In this document: one piece after another, positions 21,355-28,728 of the stretch
How the letters are laid out: each line of letters starts with the position of its first letter
Position numbering within the stretch: position 1 is the stretch's first letter
From: JAYSFC01 sp041913505
GTDB taxonomy: Bacteria; Pseudomonadota; Gammaproteobacteria; Burkholderiales; Burkholderiaceae_C
Direction of reading: 5' to 3'
NCBI GenBank assembly: GCA_041913505.1
Contig: JAYSFC010000030.1
Span: 1 to 32,647, forward strand
Length of the DNA stretch: 32,647 bases
Notes under the pieces: generated by a model
Database searches by the model: none
Told to the model about the DNA's origin: nothing
The model's input: the letters and a program-made list of their open reading frames with translations, nothing else
Position numbers and translations under genes: made by a program

Positions 21355-24123
21355 TCAGTGCGCCTTGTCCCAGTTCGGCCCCACGCCCACTTCGGCCAGC
21401 AGCGGCACGCGCAGCTCGGCCACGCCCGCCATGAGGCGCGGCACCTCGGCGCGCAACCAGTCCGCGTCGCCCTCGGGCAGCTCGAACACAAGTTCGTCAT
21501 GCACCTGCATGATCATGAGCACTTCGGGCTTCTCGGCGTCGAGCCGGGCCTGCACGGCCACCATGGCCTTCTTGATGAGGTCGGCCGCCGTGCCCTGCAT
21601 GGGCGCGTTGATGGCGGCACGCTCTGCACCCGCTCGGCGCGGGCCGTTGGGCGAGTTGATCTCGGGCAGGTACAGGCGGCGGCCGAACACGGTCTCCACG
21701 TAGCCGCGCGATTTGGCCTGGGCCTTGGTCTCCTCCATGTACTCGCGCACGCCGGGATAGCGCTCGAAATAGCGCTGGATGTAGTTCTTGGCCGCCGTGT
21801 TGTCGATGCCCAGGTTCTTCGCCAGGCCAAAGCTGCTCATGCCGTAGATCAGGCCGAAGTTGATGACCTTGGCGTAGCGCCGTTGCTCGCTGCTCACTTG
21901 GTCTACCGGCACGCCGAACACCTCGGCCGCCGTGGCGCGGTGCACGTCCAGGCCGTGCTGGAAGGCGTGCAGCAGCGACTGGTCGCCACTGATGTGGGCC
22001 ATGATGCGCAGCTCGATCTGGCTGTAGTCTGCGCTCGCAATGACGCGGCCCGGCGGTGCCACGAAGGCCTCGCGCACGCGCCGGCCCTCGGGGGTGCGGA
22101 TCGGGATGTTCTGCAGGTTCGGGTCGTTGCTCGACAGCCGCCCCGTCACGGCGACGGCCTGCGCATAGTGCGTATGCACGCGCCCCGTGCGCGGCAGCGC
22201 CAGAGCGCTGAGCTTGTCGGTGTAGGTGCCCTTGAGCTTGCTGAGTGAGCGGTGCTCCAGGATCTTGGCGGGCAGCGGATAGTCCTCGGCGAGCTTTTCG
22301 AGCACCTCCTCATCGGTGCTGCGCGCGCCCGTGGCGGTCTTCTTCACGACGGGCAGGCCCAGCTTGTCGAAGAAGATTTCGCCGAGCTGCTTGGGGCTGC
22401 TGAGGTTGAAGGGCTGGCCCGCGATCTGGTAGGCCTCCTGTTCGAGCTGCACGATGCGCTGGCCCAGCTCATGGCTCTGCTGTGCGAGCGTAGGCGCGTC
22501 GATGAGCACGCCATTGCGCTCGATGCGGTAGAGCGTTTCGCTGCTTGCGATCTCGAGCTCGTAGATGGCGCGCAGGCGCTCGTCGGCCTGCAAAAGCGGC
22601 CACAACGCAAGGTGCACGTCCAGCGTCTGGTCCGAGTCCTCGCAGGAATAGGCGGCCGCCTGTTCCACCGGCACCTGGGCGAACGGGATCTGGTGCGCGC
22701 CCTTGCCGCACAGGTCCTCGTAGCTGATGCCCGTGCGGCCTGTGTGGCGCTCGGCCAGGCTCGACAGGTTGTGGGGCTTGTGCACCTCAAGCACGTAGCT
22801 CTGCAGCATGGTGTCATGCACGTAGCCGCGCACCTCGATGCCGTGGTTGGCAAACACGTGCCGGTCGTACTTGACGTGCTGGCCCAGCTTGTGGCGCGCG
22901 CCATCCTCGAGCCAGGGCTTGAGGCGCGCGAGCACTGCGTCGATGGGCAGTTGCTCGGGCGCGTCGGGCCCCTCGTGGCGCAGCGGAATGTAGGCGGCCT
23001 CGCCGGGCTGTACGCTGAACGAGATACCCACGATCCGCGCGCGCATTTCGTCGAGCGAATCGGTTTCGGTGTCGAGCGCGGCAAGCTCGGCCTGCTGCAG
23101 GCGCTGCAGCCACTGGTCGAAGTCCATCCAGTTGAGGATGGTGTCGTACACCACCGGGCGGTGCTGCGCGGCCTCGGCCGGCACGCTCGCGGAATGGTCC
23201 GCGAACAGGTCGCCGCTCTCGCCGGGCATGGCCACGGCGGGCGTGGGAGCCGCGTCTGCCAGCGCGCGGGCGAGCCCCTTGAAGCCGTAGCGCTCGTAGA
23301 ACGCGCGCAGCGGCGCGGCTTGCGGCTCGCCCAGGGCCAGGGCGTCCAGCGCGGGCAGGCTGGGCACATGGTCGGCCAGGTCGCAATCGGTCTTGATGGT
23401 CACGAGCTGGCGCCCCGTGGGCAGCCAGCCGAGCGTGGCACGCAGGTTCTCGCCCGCCACGCCCTTGATCTCGCCCGCGCGCTCGATCAGCGCATCGAGC
23501 GAGCCGTATTCAGTAAGCCACTTGGCGGCGGTCTTGGGCCCGACCTTGGGTACGCCCGGGACGTTGTCCACCGCGTCGCCCACCAGGGTCTGAAAGTCCA
23601 CCATCAACGCGGGCGGCACGCCGAATTCCGCCGTCACGCCAGCCACATCGCGCTTCTTGCCGTTCATGGTGTCGATGATGGTGATGTGCCCATTCACGAG
23701 CTGCGACAGGTCCTTGTCGCCGCTGGAGATGACCACCTCCACGCCCTGCGCGGCGGCCGTGCGCGCCAGCGTGCCGATCACGTCGTCGGCCTCCACGCCA
23801 GAAATGGCCAGCACGGGCCAGCCCAGGAGGCGCACCACCTCGTGGATGGGGTCGATCTGCGCGCGCAGGTCGTCAGGCATGGGCGCGCGCTGGGCCTTGT
23901 AGTCGGCGTAGATCGCGTCGCGGAAGGTGGGGCCGCTAGTGTCGAACACGCACACGGCGTAGTCGGCGGGCACCTCTTTTTGCAGCGCGGCCAGCATGTT
24001 GACCATGCCGCGGATCGCGCCCGTGGGGTGGCCGTCGGGCGCGCGCAAGTCGGGCATGGCATGGAAAGCGCGGTACAGGTAGCTGGAGCCGTCTACCAGC
24101 ACCAGGGTCTTGGAATTGCTCAT
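21355..24123 (-). CDS. polA: DNA polymerase I
   Basis: Repair and Okazaki-fragment polymerase, 922 residues, near the usual length. The N-terminal 5' nuclease domain begins LVLVDGSSYLYRAFHA and has SGVEADDVIGTLA. The 3'-5' exonuclease is present with DTETD near residue 345 and the YSCEDSDQT block, so proofreading residues look intact. The polymerase domain has motif A (DYSQIELRIMAHISGD, about residue 700), motif B (RRYAKVINFGLIYGMS) and motif C (MQVHDELVFEL, residues 872-882). There is no Shine-Dalgarno; a CACAAT -10-like hexamer ends six bases before the ATG, implying a leaderless transcript. It diverges from a DUF2782-like gene; polA, DUF2782 and thrB are neighbours in pseudomonads as well. 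Confidence 0.98.
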   Translation of the reverse strand: MSNSKTLVLVDGSSYLYRAFHAMPDLRAPDGHPTGAIRGMVNMLAALQKEVPADYAVCVFDTSGPTFRDAIYADYKAQRAPMPDDLRAQIDPIHEVVRLLGWPVLAISGVEADDVIGTLARTAAAQGVEVVISSGDKDLSQLVNGHITIIDTMNGKKRDVAGVTAEFGVPPALMVDFQTLVGDAVDNVPGVPKVGPKTAAKWLTEYGSLDALIERAGEIKGVAGENLRATLGWLPTGRQLVTIKTDCDLADHVPSLPALDALALGEPQAAPLRAFYERYGFKGLARALADAAPTPAVAMPGESGDLFADHSASVPAEAAQHRPVVYDTILNWMDFDQWLQRLQQAELAALDTETDSLDEMRARIVGISFSVQPGEAAYIPLRHEGPDAPEQLPIDAVLARLKPWLEDGARHKLGQHVKYDRHVFANHGIEVRGYVHDTMLQSYVLEVHKPHNLSSLAERHTGRTGISYEDLCGKGAHQIPFAQVPVEQAAAYSCEDSDQTLDVHLALWPLLQADERLRAIYELEIASSETLYRIERNGVLIDAPTLAQQSHELGQRIVQLEQEAYQIAGQPFNLSSPKQLGEIFFDKLGLPVVKKTATGARSTDEEVLEKLAEDYPLPAKILEHRSLSKLKGTYTDKLSALALPRTGRVHTHYAQAVAVTGRLSSNDPNLQNIPIRTPEGRRVREAFVAPPGRVIASADYSQIELRIMAHISGDQSLLHAFQHGLDVHRATAAEVFGVPVDQVSSEQRRYAKVINFGLIYGMSSFGLAKNLGIDNTAAKNYIQRYFERYPGVREYMEETKAQAKSRGYVETVFGRRLYLPEINSPNGPRRAGAERAAINAPMQGTAADLIKKAMVAVQARLDAEKPEVLMIMQVHDELVFELPEGDADWLRAEVPRLMAGVAELRVPLLAEVGVGPNWDKAH

Positions 24124-24157
24124 TCGCGGATTGTGCCTGCCGCTCTACAATCGCTCC
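24124..24157. promoter_or_regulatory. Face-to-face promoters of polA and the DUF2782-like gene
   Basis: The 34-bp gap between the two start codons is symmetric: six bases, a -10 hexamer for polA (CACAAT on the minus strand, 24130-24135), ten bases, a -10 hexamer for the plus gene (TACAAT, 24146-24151), six bases. Both transcripts should start at or next to the A of their ATG. The two polymerase footprints would overlap, so the promoters should exclude each other. The -35 regions fall in the opposite gene's first codons and are weak. Confidence 0.65.
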
Positions 24158-24523
24158 ATGCGCGCCGTTTCACTCCTTCTTCTGCTGGGCTTGGCGGCCG
24201 GCTCCGTGCTGGCTCAGAATAACGTCAAGAGTGCCCCTGCGCGCGCGCAGGAAGAGGCCAGGCAGCTCTCAAAAGAAGAGCAAAAGGACGCACGCCGCGA
24301 AGGCCGCCTGAACCAGCGCACCCAGCGCATCCAGGTCGAAGACGCAGGCAGCCGCGTGGACGAGCTGCGCATCGGCGGCCAAACCCAGAACATCACCGTG
24401 CAGCCCAAGACGGGCACCATGCCGGAATACGAGGTCCAGCCCTCCGACGGCGTGCGCAACCGCCCCCGCAACGGGGCCGAAACCACCACCGGCCCGCGCG
24501 TGTGGAACGTGATGAAGTTCTGA
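24158..24523 (+). CDS. Small exported DUF2782-like protein
   Basis: Protein of 121 residues with a Sec signal peptide (MRAVSLLLLLGLAAGSVLA, cleavage before QNN). The mature part is highly charged, with EEARQLSKEEQKDARREGRLNQRTQ, then VDELRIGGQTQNITVQPKTGTMPEYEV and the closing RVWNVMKF. The ELRIGGQTQ...YEV pattern and the position between polA and thrB match the DUF2782 protein found at the same place in pseudomonads. Function unknown; it should be periplasmic. The ATG at 24158 is chosen over an upstream ATG because it starts the signal peptide and sits six bases after a TACAAT -10 element. It is followed by a hairpin and then thrB. Confidence 0.8.
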   Translation: MRAVSLLLLLGLAAGSVLAQNNVKSAPARAQEEARQLSKEEQKDARREGRLNQRTQRIQVEDAGSRVDELRIGGQTQNITVQPKTGTMPEYEVQPSDGVRNRPRNGAETTTGPRVWNVMKF

Positions 24524-24540
24524 CCCACCCTCGCATCCCG

Positions 24541-24562
24541 GGGGCGCATTCCCCGGCGCCCC
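24541..24562 (+). other. Hairpin between the DUF2782-like gene and thrB
   Basis: GGGGCGC and GCGCCCC (24541-24547 and 24556-24562) form a 7-bp GC stem with an 8-base loop. A pyrimidine-rich tract follows, but not a pure U-run, so it may be a weak terminator or a barrier that lowers transcription into thrB. No leader peptide rich in Thr or Ile was seen around it. Confidence 0.4.
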
Positions 24563-24612
24563 ACCCCTTTCACCGTTTTCTCTTCTTTCGCACCCTCGTG
24601 TTTCGCTGAGCG

Positions 24613-25569
24613 ATGGCCGTTTTCACCGAAGTCTCCGAAAATGAGGCGCGCGAGTTGCTGCGCCGCATACCCCTGGGCCATCTCACGGGCCTGCGCGGCA
24701 TCGAGGGCGGCATCGAGAACACCAACTACTTTCTGAGCACCGACCAGGGCGAATGGGTGCTCACACTGTTCGAGCGCCTGTCGGCCGAGCAGCTGCCGTT
24801 CTACCTGCACCTCATGAAGCACCTGGCCCACAAGGGCATCCCGGTGCCCGAGCCGCAGGCCGACCGAGAGAGCGGCGACATCCTGCACCAGGTCTGCGGC
24901 AAACCCGCCGCCGTGGTGCAGAAGCTCGCGGGCAAGAGCCAGCTCGCGCCCGGAGCTGCGCACTGCCGTGCCGTGGGCGACATGCTCGCGCGCATGCACC
25001 TGGCGGGGCGCGACTACGAGCGCCACCAGCCCAATCTGCGCGGCCTGGCCTGGTGGAACGACAACGTGCCCGTGGTGCTGCCCTACATCGGTGCCGAGCA
25101 TTCGGCGCTACTGCGCTCCGAGCTGGCCTACCAGAACCACATCGCGGCCTCCTCAGTCTATGCCGCCCTGCCACGCGGCCCCGTGCACGCCGACCTGTTC
25201 CGCGACAACGTGATGTTCGAAGGCGAAACGCTCACGGGCTTTTTCGACTTCTATTTCGCGGGCGTGGACACCTGGCTGTTCGACCTGGCCGTGTGCCTCA
25301 ACGACTGGTGCATCGATCTCGCCACGGGCGTGCACGACGCCCAGCGTGCCCAGGCCATGCTCGCAGCTTACCAGGGCGTGCGCCCCCTCACGGCAGCCGA
25401 GCGCGAGCTGCTCAATGCCATGCTGCGCGCGGGCGCGCTGCGTTTCTGGATCTCGCGGCTGTGGGACTTTTACCTGCCGCGCGAGGCCTCCATGCTCAAG
25501 GCCCACGACCCCACGCACTTCGAGCGCGTGTTGCGCCAGCGCATCGCCCACCCGCTGAACCTGGGCTGA
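24613..25569 (+). CDS. thrB: Homoserine kinase
   Basis: Cytoplasmic enzyme that phosphorylates homoserine with ATP in threonine synthesis. It has 318 residues and belongs to the aminoglycoside-phosphotransferase-fold type of ThrB found in proteobacteria such as Pseudomonas, not the GHMP-kinase type of E. coli. Visible marks: GLRGIEGGIENTNYFLST near the nucleotide-binding loop, GPVHADLFRDNVMF with catalytic Asp194 and metal-binding Asn199, and GFFDFYFAGVDTWLFDLAVCLNDW with the second metal-binding Asp212. It follows the DUF2782-like gene by 89 bases, including a hairpin, and ends 100 bases before the membrane-protein gene. Confidence 0.95.
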   Translation: MAVFTEVSENEARELLRRIPLGHLTGLRGIEGGIENTNYFLSTDQGEWVLTLFERLSAEQLPFYLHLMKHLAHKGIPVPEPQADRESGDILHQVCGKPAAVVQKLAGKSQLAPGAAHCRAVGDMLARMHLAGRDYERHQPNLRGLAWWNDNVPVVLPYIGAEHSALLRSELAYQNHIAASSVYAALPRGPVHADLFRDNVMFEGETLTGFFDFYFAGVDTWLFDLAVCLNDWCIDLATGVHDAQRAQAMLAAYQGVRPLTAAERELLNAMLRAGALRFWISRLWDFYLPREASMLKAHDPTHFERVLRQRIAHPLNLG

Positions 25570-25669
25570 GTCCCGGCCCCGGCGCAGGGCCTGGGCCGGC
25601 CCGCTGGGGTACATTCGCTGCAAGGCCCGCGCGCTGCGGCCCGCTTCCTCCGAACCCACCACCGCCTTC

Positions 25670-26494
25670 ATGAAACTCCACATCGTCCCCGCCCGCACCG
25701 GACTGCTCTGGGTGCGGCTCGGCATCCGGGCGTTCTGGCGCCAGCCCCTGGCGCTGGCGGCGCTGTTTTTCATGACCATGGCCGCCATGTCGCTGGCCAC
25801 CATGCTGCCGCTTATCGGGCCCGCCGTCGCGCTCGCGCTGCTGCCCTCGGCCACGCTGGCCATGATGGTGGCCACGGCCGAGACCACGCAGGGCCGCTTC
25901 CCCACGCCGGCGCTGCTGCTCGTGGCCTTTCGCACCGGACGCCAGCGCCTGCGCGACATGATGACGCTCGGAGCGCTCTATGCCATAGGCTTTCTCGGCG
26001 TAATGGGCCTGTCGGCCCTGGTGGACGGCGGACAGTTCGCCCAGGTCTACCTGGGCGGCGAGCCACTGTCGCGCGAGCTGGCCGAGGACCCCGCCTTCCA
26101 GGGCGCGATGTGGCTGTCGATGCTGCTGTACCTGCCGCTGTCGCTGCTGTTCTGGCATGCGCCCGGGCTGGTGCACTGGCATGGCGTGCCGCCCATCAAG
26201 AGCCTGTTCTTCAGCTTCGTGGCCTGCATGCGCAACTTCTGGGCATTCACCGTCTTTGGTCTGGCCTGGATGGGGGTGTTCCTCGTGGCGGGCCTTGCCG
26301 TGGCGCTGGTCATGGGCCTGCTGTCGGGCCTGCTCGGCGTGGCCGCAGGCGGCATCATGGTGGGTACCGCCATGATGCTGGCGGCCATGTTCTTCAGCTC
26401 GGTCGTGTTCACGTTCCGAGACTGCTTCGAGCCGCCCGAGCAGTACGCGCACGGGCCACAGGATGGCGTGGCGCCGCCCGACGCGCCGCTCTGA
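25670..26494 (+). CDS. BPSS1780-family integral membrane protein
   Basis: Inner-membrane protein of 274 residues with about six hydrophobic segments, for example LALAALFFMTMAAMSLATMLPLIG, MMTLGALYAIGFLGVMGLSAL, WLSMLLYLPLSLLFW, and VFLVAGLAVALVMGLLSGLLG. The opening HIVPARTGLLWVRLGIRAFWRQPLAL and the closing FSSVVFTFRDCFEP are typical of the BPSS1780 family of betaproteobacteria. No function is known. A TACATT element (25611-25616) upstream may be its -10. A strong hairpin terminator follows 20 bases after the stop. Confidence 0.85.
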   Translation: MKLHIVPARTGLLWVRLGIRAFWRQPLALAALFFMTMAAMSLATMLPLIGPAVALALLPSATLAMMVATAETTQGRFPTPALLLVAFRTGRQRLRDMMTLGALYAIGFLGVMGLSALVDGGQFAQVYLGGEPLSRELAEDPAFQGAMWLSMLLYLPLSLLFWHAPGLVHWHGVPPIKSLFFSFVACMRNFWAFTVFGLAWMGVFLVAGLAVALVMGLLSGLLGVAAGGIMVGTAMMLAAMFFSSVVFTFRDCFEPPEQYAHGPQDGVAPPDAPL

Positions 26495-26513
26495 CCGCCC
26501 CCGCCTCTCTTGT

Positions 26514-26547
26514 ATGACAAAACCCGGCCCCGGCCGGGTTTTGTCAT
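26514..26547. terminator. Bidirectional terminator, perfect 16-bp stem
   Basis: Arms 26514-26529 and 26532-26547 are perfectly complementary with only CC between them. The stem goes from AT-rich outside (ATGACAAAA/TTTTGTCAT) to a GC-rich core (CCCGGCC/GGCCGGG), so the U-run is part of the stem. It ends the BPSS1780-type gene. TTGTCA in its right arm (26541-26546) could also serve as a -35 for the following gene, with CAGTAT (26565-26570). Confidence 0.85.
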
Positions 26548-26664
26548 TTCACAGACTCGTAACACAGTATTCCTAGCATGCCGGCCTGGAAGCGGGCACG
26601 CTGCTTCCAGCGCCGCAGTCCCTCTGCGGGCTTCTCTGGCCCCTCACAACGGAATCACTCCCCA

Positions 26665-28617
26665 ATGCTCCACACGATGATGCCCACCCGCCGCAAGGCC
26701 CTGCAACTCCTGGCCGGCATTCCCATGCTGCCCATCGGGACCACGGCCACCGCCTCCTTGCTGGCTGCGGGCTGCGGCGGCAGCGGTAGCGACGCCACGT
26801 TCGCATCGGCCTCCTTCACGTCCATGTCTGCCCCCACGCTGGCCAATGCCAGCACCATGGCCACGACCACGGTGGGCTCCACGCTGAACGTCAAGCTCAG
26901 CGATGCCAGCGTGCAGTCCTACAGCCTGGCCTACCAGCCGTTCTTCATCACGGGCGACATGGTGGCCGACGGCAAGGGCGGCAAGCTGCTGGCCGGGGGC
27001 TATTACGACATCAACAACGCGCCCATCCTTGACAAGACCGTGGCCGGCGCGGAACGCCAGTTCTTCTCTGACTCGCCCGACGGCACCTCGCTGCTTACCG
27101 TGCCCAACGCCCAGGTCAGCGGGGTGAAGGGCAAGCCCGTGTTCGCCGTGGTGCAGTTCGAGTACACCACCTGGGCCCAGGACGGCAAGACCGACATGTA
27201 CGGCAAGCTGCCCTCGCCCATCGCCGTGCTCACGCTCGACCAGGACCAGACCACCGGCAAGCTGAGCCTGGTGAAGTACCACAACGTGGACACCTCCAAG
27301 GTGCACGGCCTGTGGATCACCTGCGGCGCCAGCCTGTCGCCCTGGGGCACCCACCTGTCGAGCGAAGAGTACGAGCCCGATGCCTTCGGCATCGCCAGTA
27401 ACACCATGTTCCAGGCCTACAGCCAGAACCTGTACGGCGACGCCACCAGAGCCAACCCCTACCACTATGGCCACATGCCCGAAGTCACCGTCAATCCCGA
27501 CGGCACGGGCAGCATCAAGAAGCACTTCTGCATGGGCCGCATCTCGCACGAGCTGGTGCAGGTCATGCCCGACAACCGCACGGCGCTGATGGGCGACGAC
27601 GCCACCAACAGCGCCTACTTCGTGTTCGTGGCCGACCGGGAAAAGGACCTGTCCTCCGGCACCCTGTACGCCGCCAAGGTGGGTGCGGGCTTCTCGATCG
27701 ACCCCGCGGCCGGCAGCGCGGCGGCGCTCACCTGGATCAAGCTCGGCTCGGCCACCAGCGCCGAGATCGAGCAACTGGCCAACACGCTCAAGCCCACCGA
27801 CATCATGACCGTGGTGAAGGCCGATCCGAACGACGCCAGCTTCACCAAGATCGTCGCCAACGGCAAGACCGAGTGGATCAAGATCAACCCCGGCATGGAC
27901 AAGGCCGCTGCCTTCCTCGAAACCCACCGCTACGCGGCCTTCAAGGGCGCCAGCATGGGCTTCACCAAGATGGAAGGCACCACCGTCAACGCCAAGGACA
28001 AGGTGGCCTACTCGGCGCTGCAGAACTGCGAGAAGTCCATGGTGGCCGGCGATGCCGCCAACGTGGCGGGCAACGGCATCTCCATCCCCAAGCAGCTCAA
28101 GGCTGGCGTGGTGATGGCGCTGAACCTGCGCGGCGGCCAGAAGGACACCACCGGCGCCGCCATCAACAGCGAATGGATGCCCGTGGACACCAAGGCCCTG
28201 CTGGCCGGCGAAGACATTGCCGCCGACGCATTGGGCAACACGGCCAACCCCAACAAGGTCGCCAACCCCGACAACCTCAAGTTCTCGGAGAAAATGCGCA
28301 CCCTGTTCATCGGCGAAGACAGCAGCCAGCACGTGAACAACTTCCTGTGGGCCTACAACGTGGACACCAAGGAGCTGTCGCGCGTCATGTCCATCCCCGC
28401 AGGTGGCGAATCCACCGGCCTGCATGCCGTGGACGAGATCAACGGCTGGACCTACATCATGAGCAACTTCCAGCACCCCGGCGACTGGCTGCCCATCCAC
28501 GCCAACGTCAAGGCCACGCTGGACCCGCTCATCAACGCCAATTACAAAAACAAGGCCGGCGCGGCCGTGGGCTACCTGACGGCTTCGCTCAAGCAGCCTG
28601 TCCTCGGCAAGGTCTGA
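26665..28617 (+). CDS. PhoX-family alkaline phosphatase-like protein (DUF839), Tat-exported
   Basis: Large exported protein of 650 residues from the ATG at 26665; the upstream open frame to 26578 lacks similarity. The N-terminus has a twin-arginine signal (MMPTRRKALQLLAG) and a possible lipobox before GCGGSG. PhoX family blocks are present: ITCGASLSPWGTHLSSEEYEPD with the metal-binding Glu residues and the conserved Cys, GRISHELVQVMPDNRTALMGDDATNSAYFVFVAD, and RTLFIGEDSSQHVNNFLWAYN. PhoX enzymes are calcium- and iron-dependent phosphomonoesterases in the envelope. The protein has a Ser/Thr-rich stretch after the signal. No convincing PHO box was seen upstream, so phosphate control is unproven. 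It converges on the helicase gene. Confidence 0.88.
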   Translation: MLHTMMPTRRKALQLLAGIPMLPIGTTATASLLAAGCGGSGSDATFASASFTSMSAPTLANASTMATTTVGSTLNVKLSDASVQSYSLAYQPFFITGDMVADGKGGKLLAGGYYDINNAPILDKTVAGAERQFFSDSPDGTSLLTVPNAQVSGVKGKPVFAVVQFEYTTWAQDGKTDMYGKLPSPIAVLTLDQDQTTGKLSLVKYHNVDTSKVHGLWITCGASLSPWGTHLSSEEYEPDAFGIASNTMFQAYSQNLYGDATRANPYHYGHMPEVTVNPDGTGSIKKHFCMGRISHELVQVMPDNRTALMGDDATNSAYFVFVADREKDLSSGTLYAAKVGAGFSIDPAAGSAAALTWIKLGSATSAEIEQLANTLKPTDIMTVVKADPNDASFTKIVANGKTEWIKINPGMDKAAAFLETHRYAAFKGASMGFTKMEGTTVNAKDKVAYSALQNCEKSMVAGDAANVAGNGISIPKQLKAGVVMALNLRGGQKDTTGAAINSEWMPVDTKALLAGEDIAADALGNTANPNKVANPDNLKFSEKMRTLFIGEDSSQHVNNFLWAYNVDTKELSRVMSIPAGGESTGLHAVDEINGWTYIMSNFQHPGDWLPIHANVKATLDPLINANYKNKAGAAVGYLTASLKQPVLGKV

Positions 28618-28677
28618 ACGCCCTCGCATTGGCACCGACAGGCCATGGGCCACCGGTGCCACCCAGGGGTCAGGCAC

Positions 28678-28713
28678 CGCAGGCCGCACGCACACCTCCG
28701 CGCGCGGCCTGCG
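28678..28713. terminator. GC-rich hairpin between convergent genes
   Basis: CGCAGGCCGC and GCGGCCTGCG (28678-28687 and 28704-28713) form a perfect 10-bp stem with a 16-base loop, between the phoX-like stop and the helicase stop. No clear U-run follows on either strand, so it is a possible rather than a certain terminator. Confidence 0.45.
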
Positions 28714-28728
28714 TTCATGGGAAAAGGC

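Noticed and set aside
22252..24222. A 656-codon open frame on the plus strand opposite polA
   Set aside because: It is the antisense of polA in GC-rich DNA, has low-complexity His/Val/Gly/Arg composition and no domain; polA has all its motifs.
24541..24612. Threonine-type attenuator before thrB
   Set aside because: A hairpin is present but there is no leader peptide with Thr or Ile codons and no U-run.
26541..26575. Possible PHO box upstream of the PhoX-like gene
   Set aside because: Only one half (TTGTCAT) resembles the consensus; the second 7-mer at the correct spacing matches at only three positions.
26644..28695. A 683-codon open frame on the minus strand opposite the PhoX-like gene
   Set aside because: Antisense shadow of the PhoX-like gene; composition is rich in Gly, Val and His without any recognisable fold.
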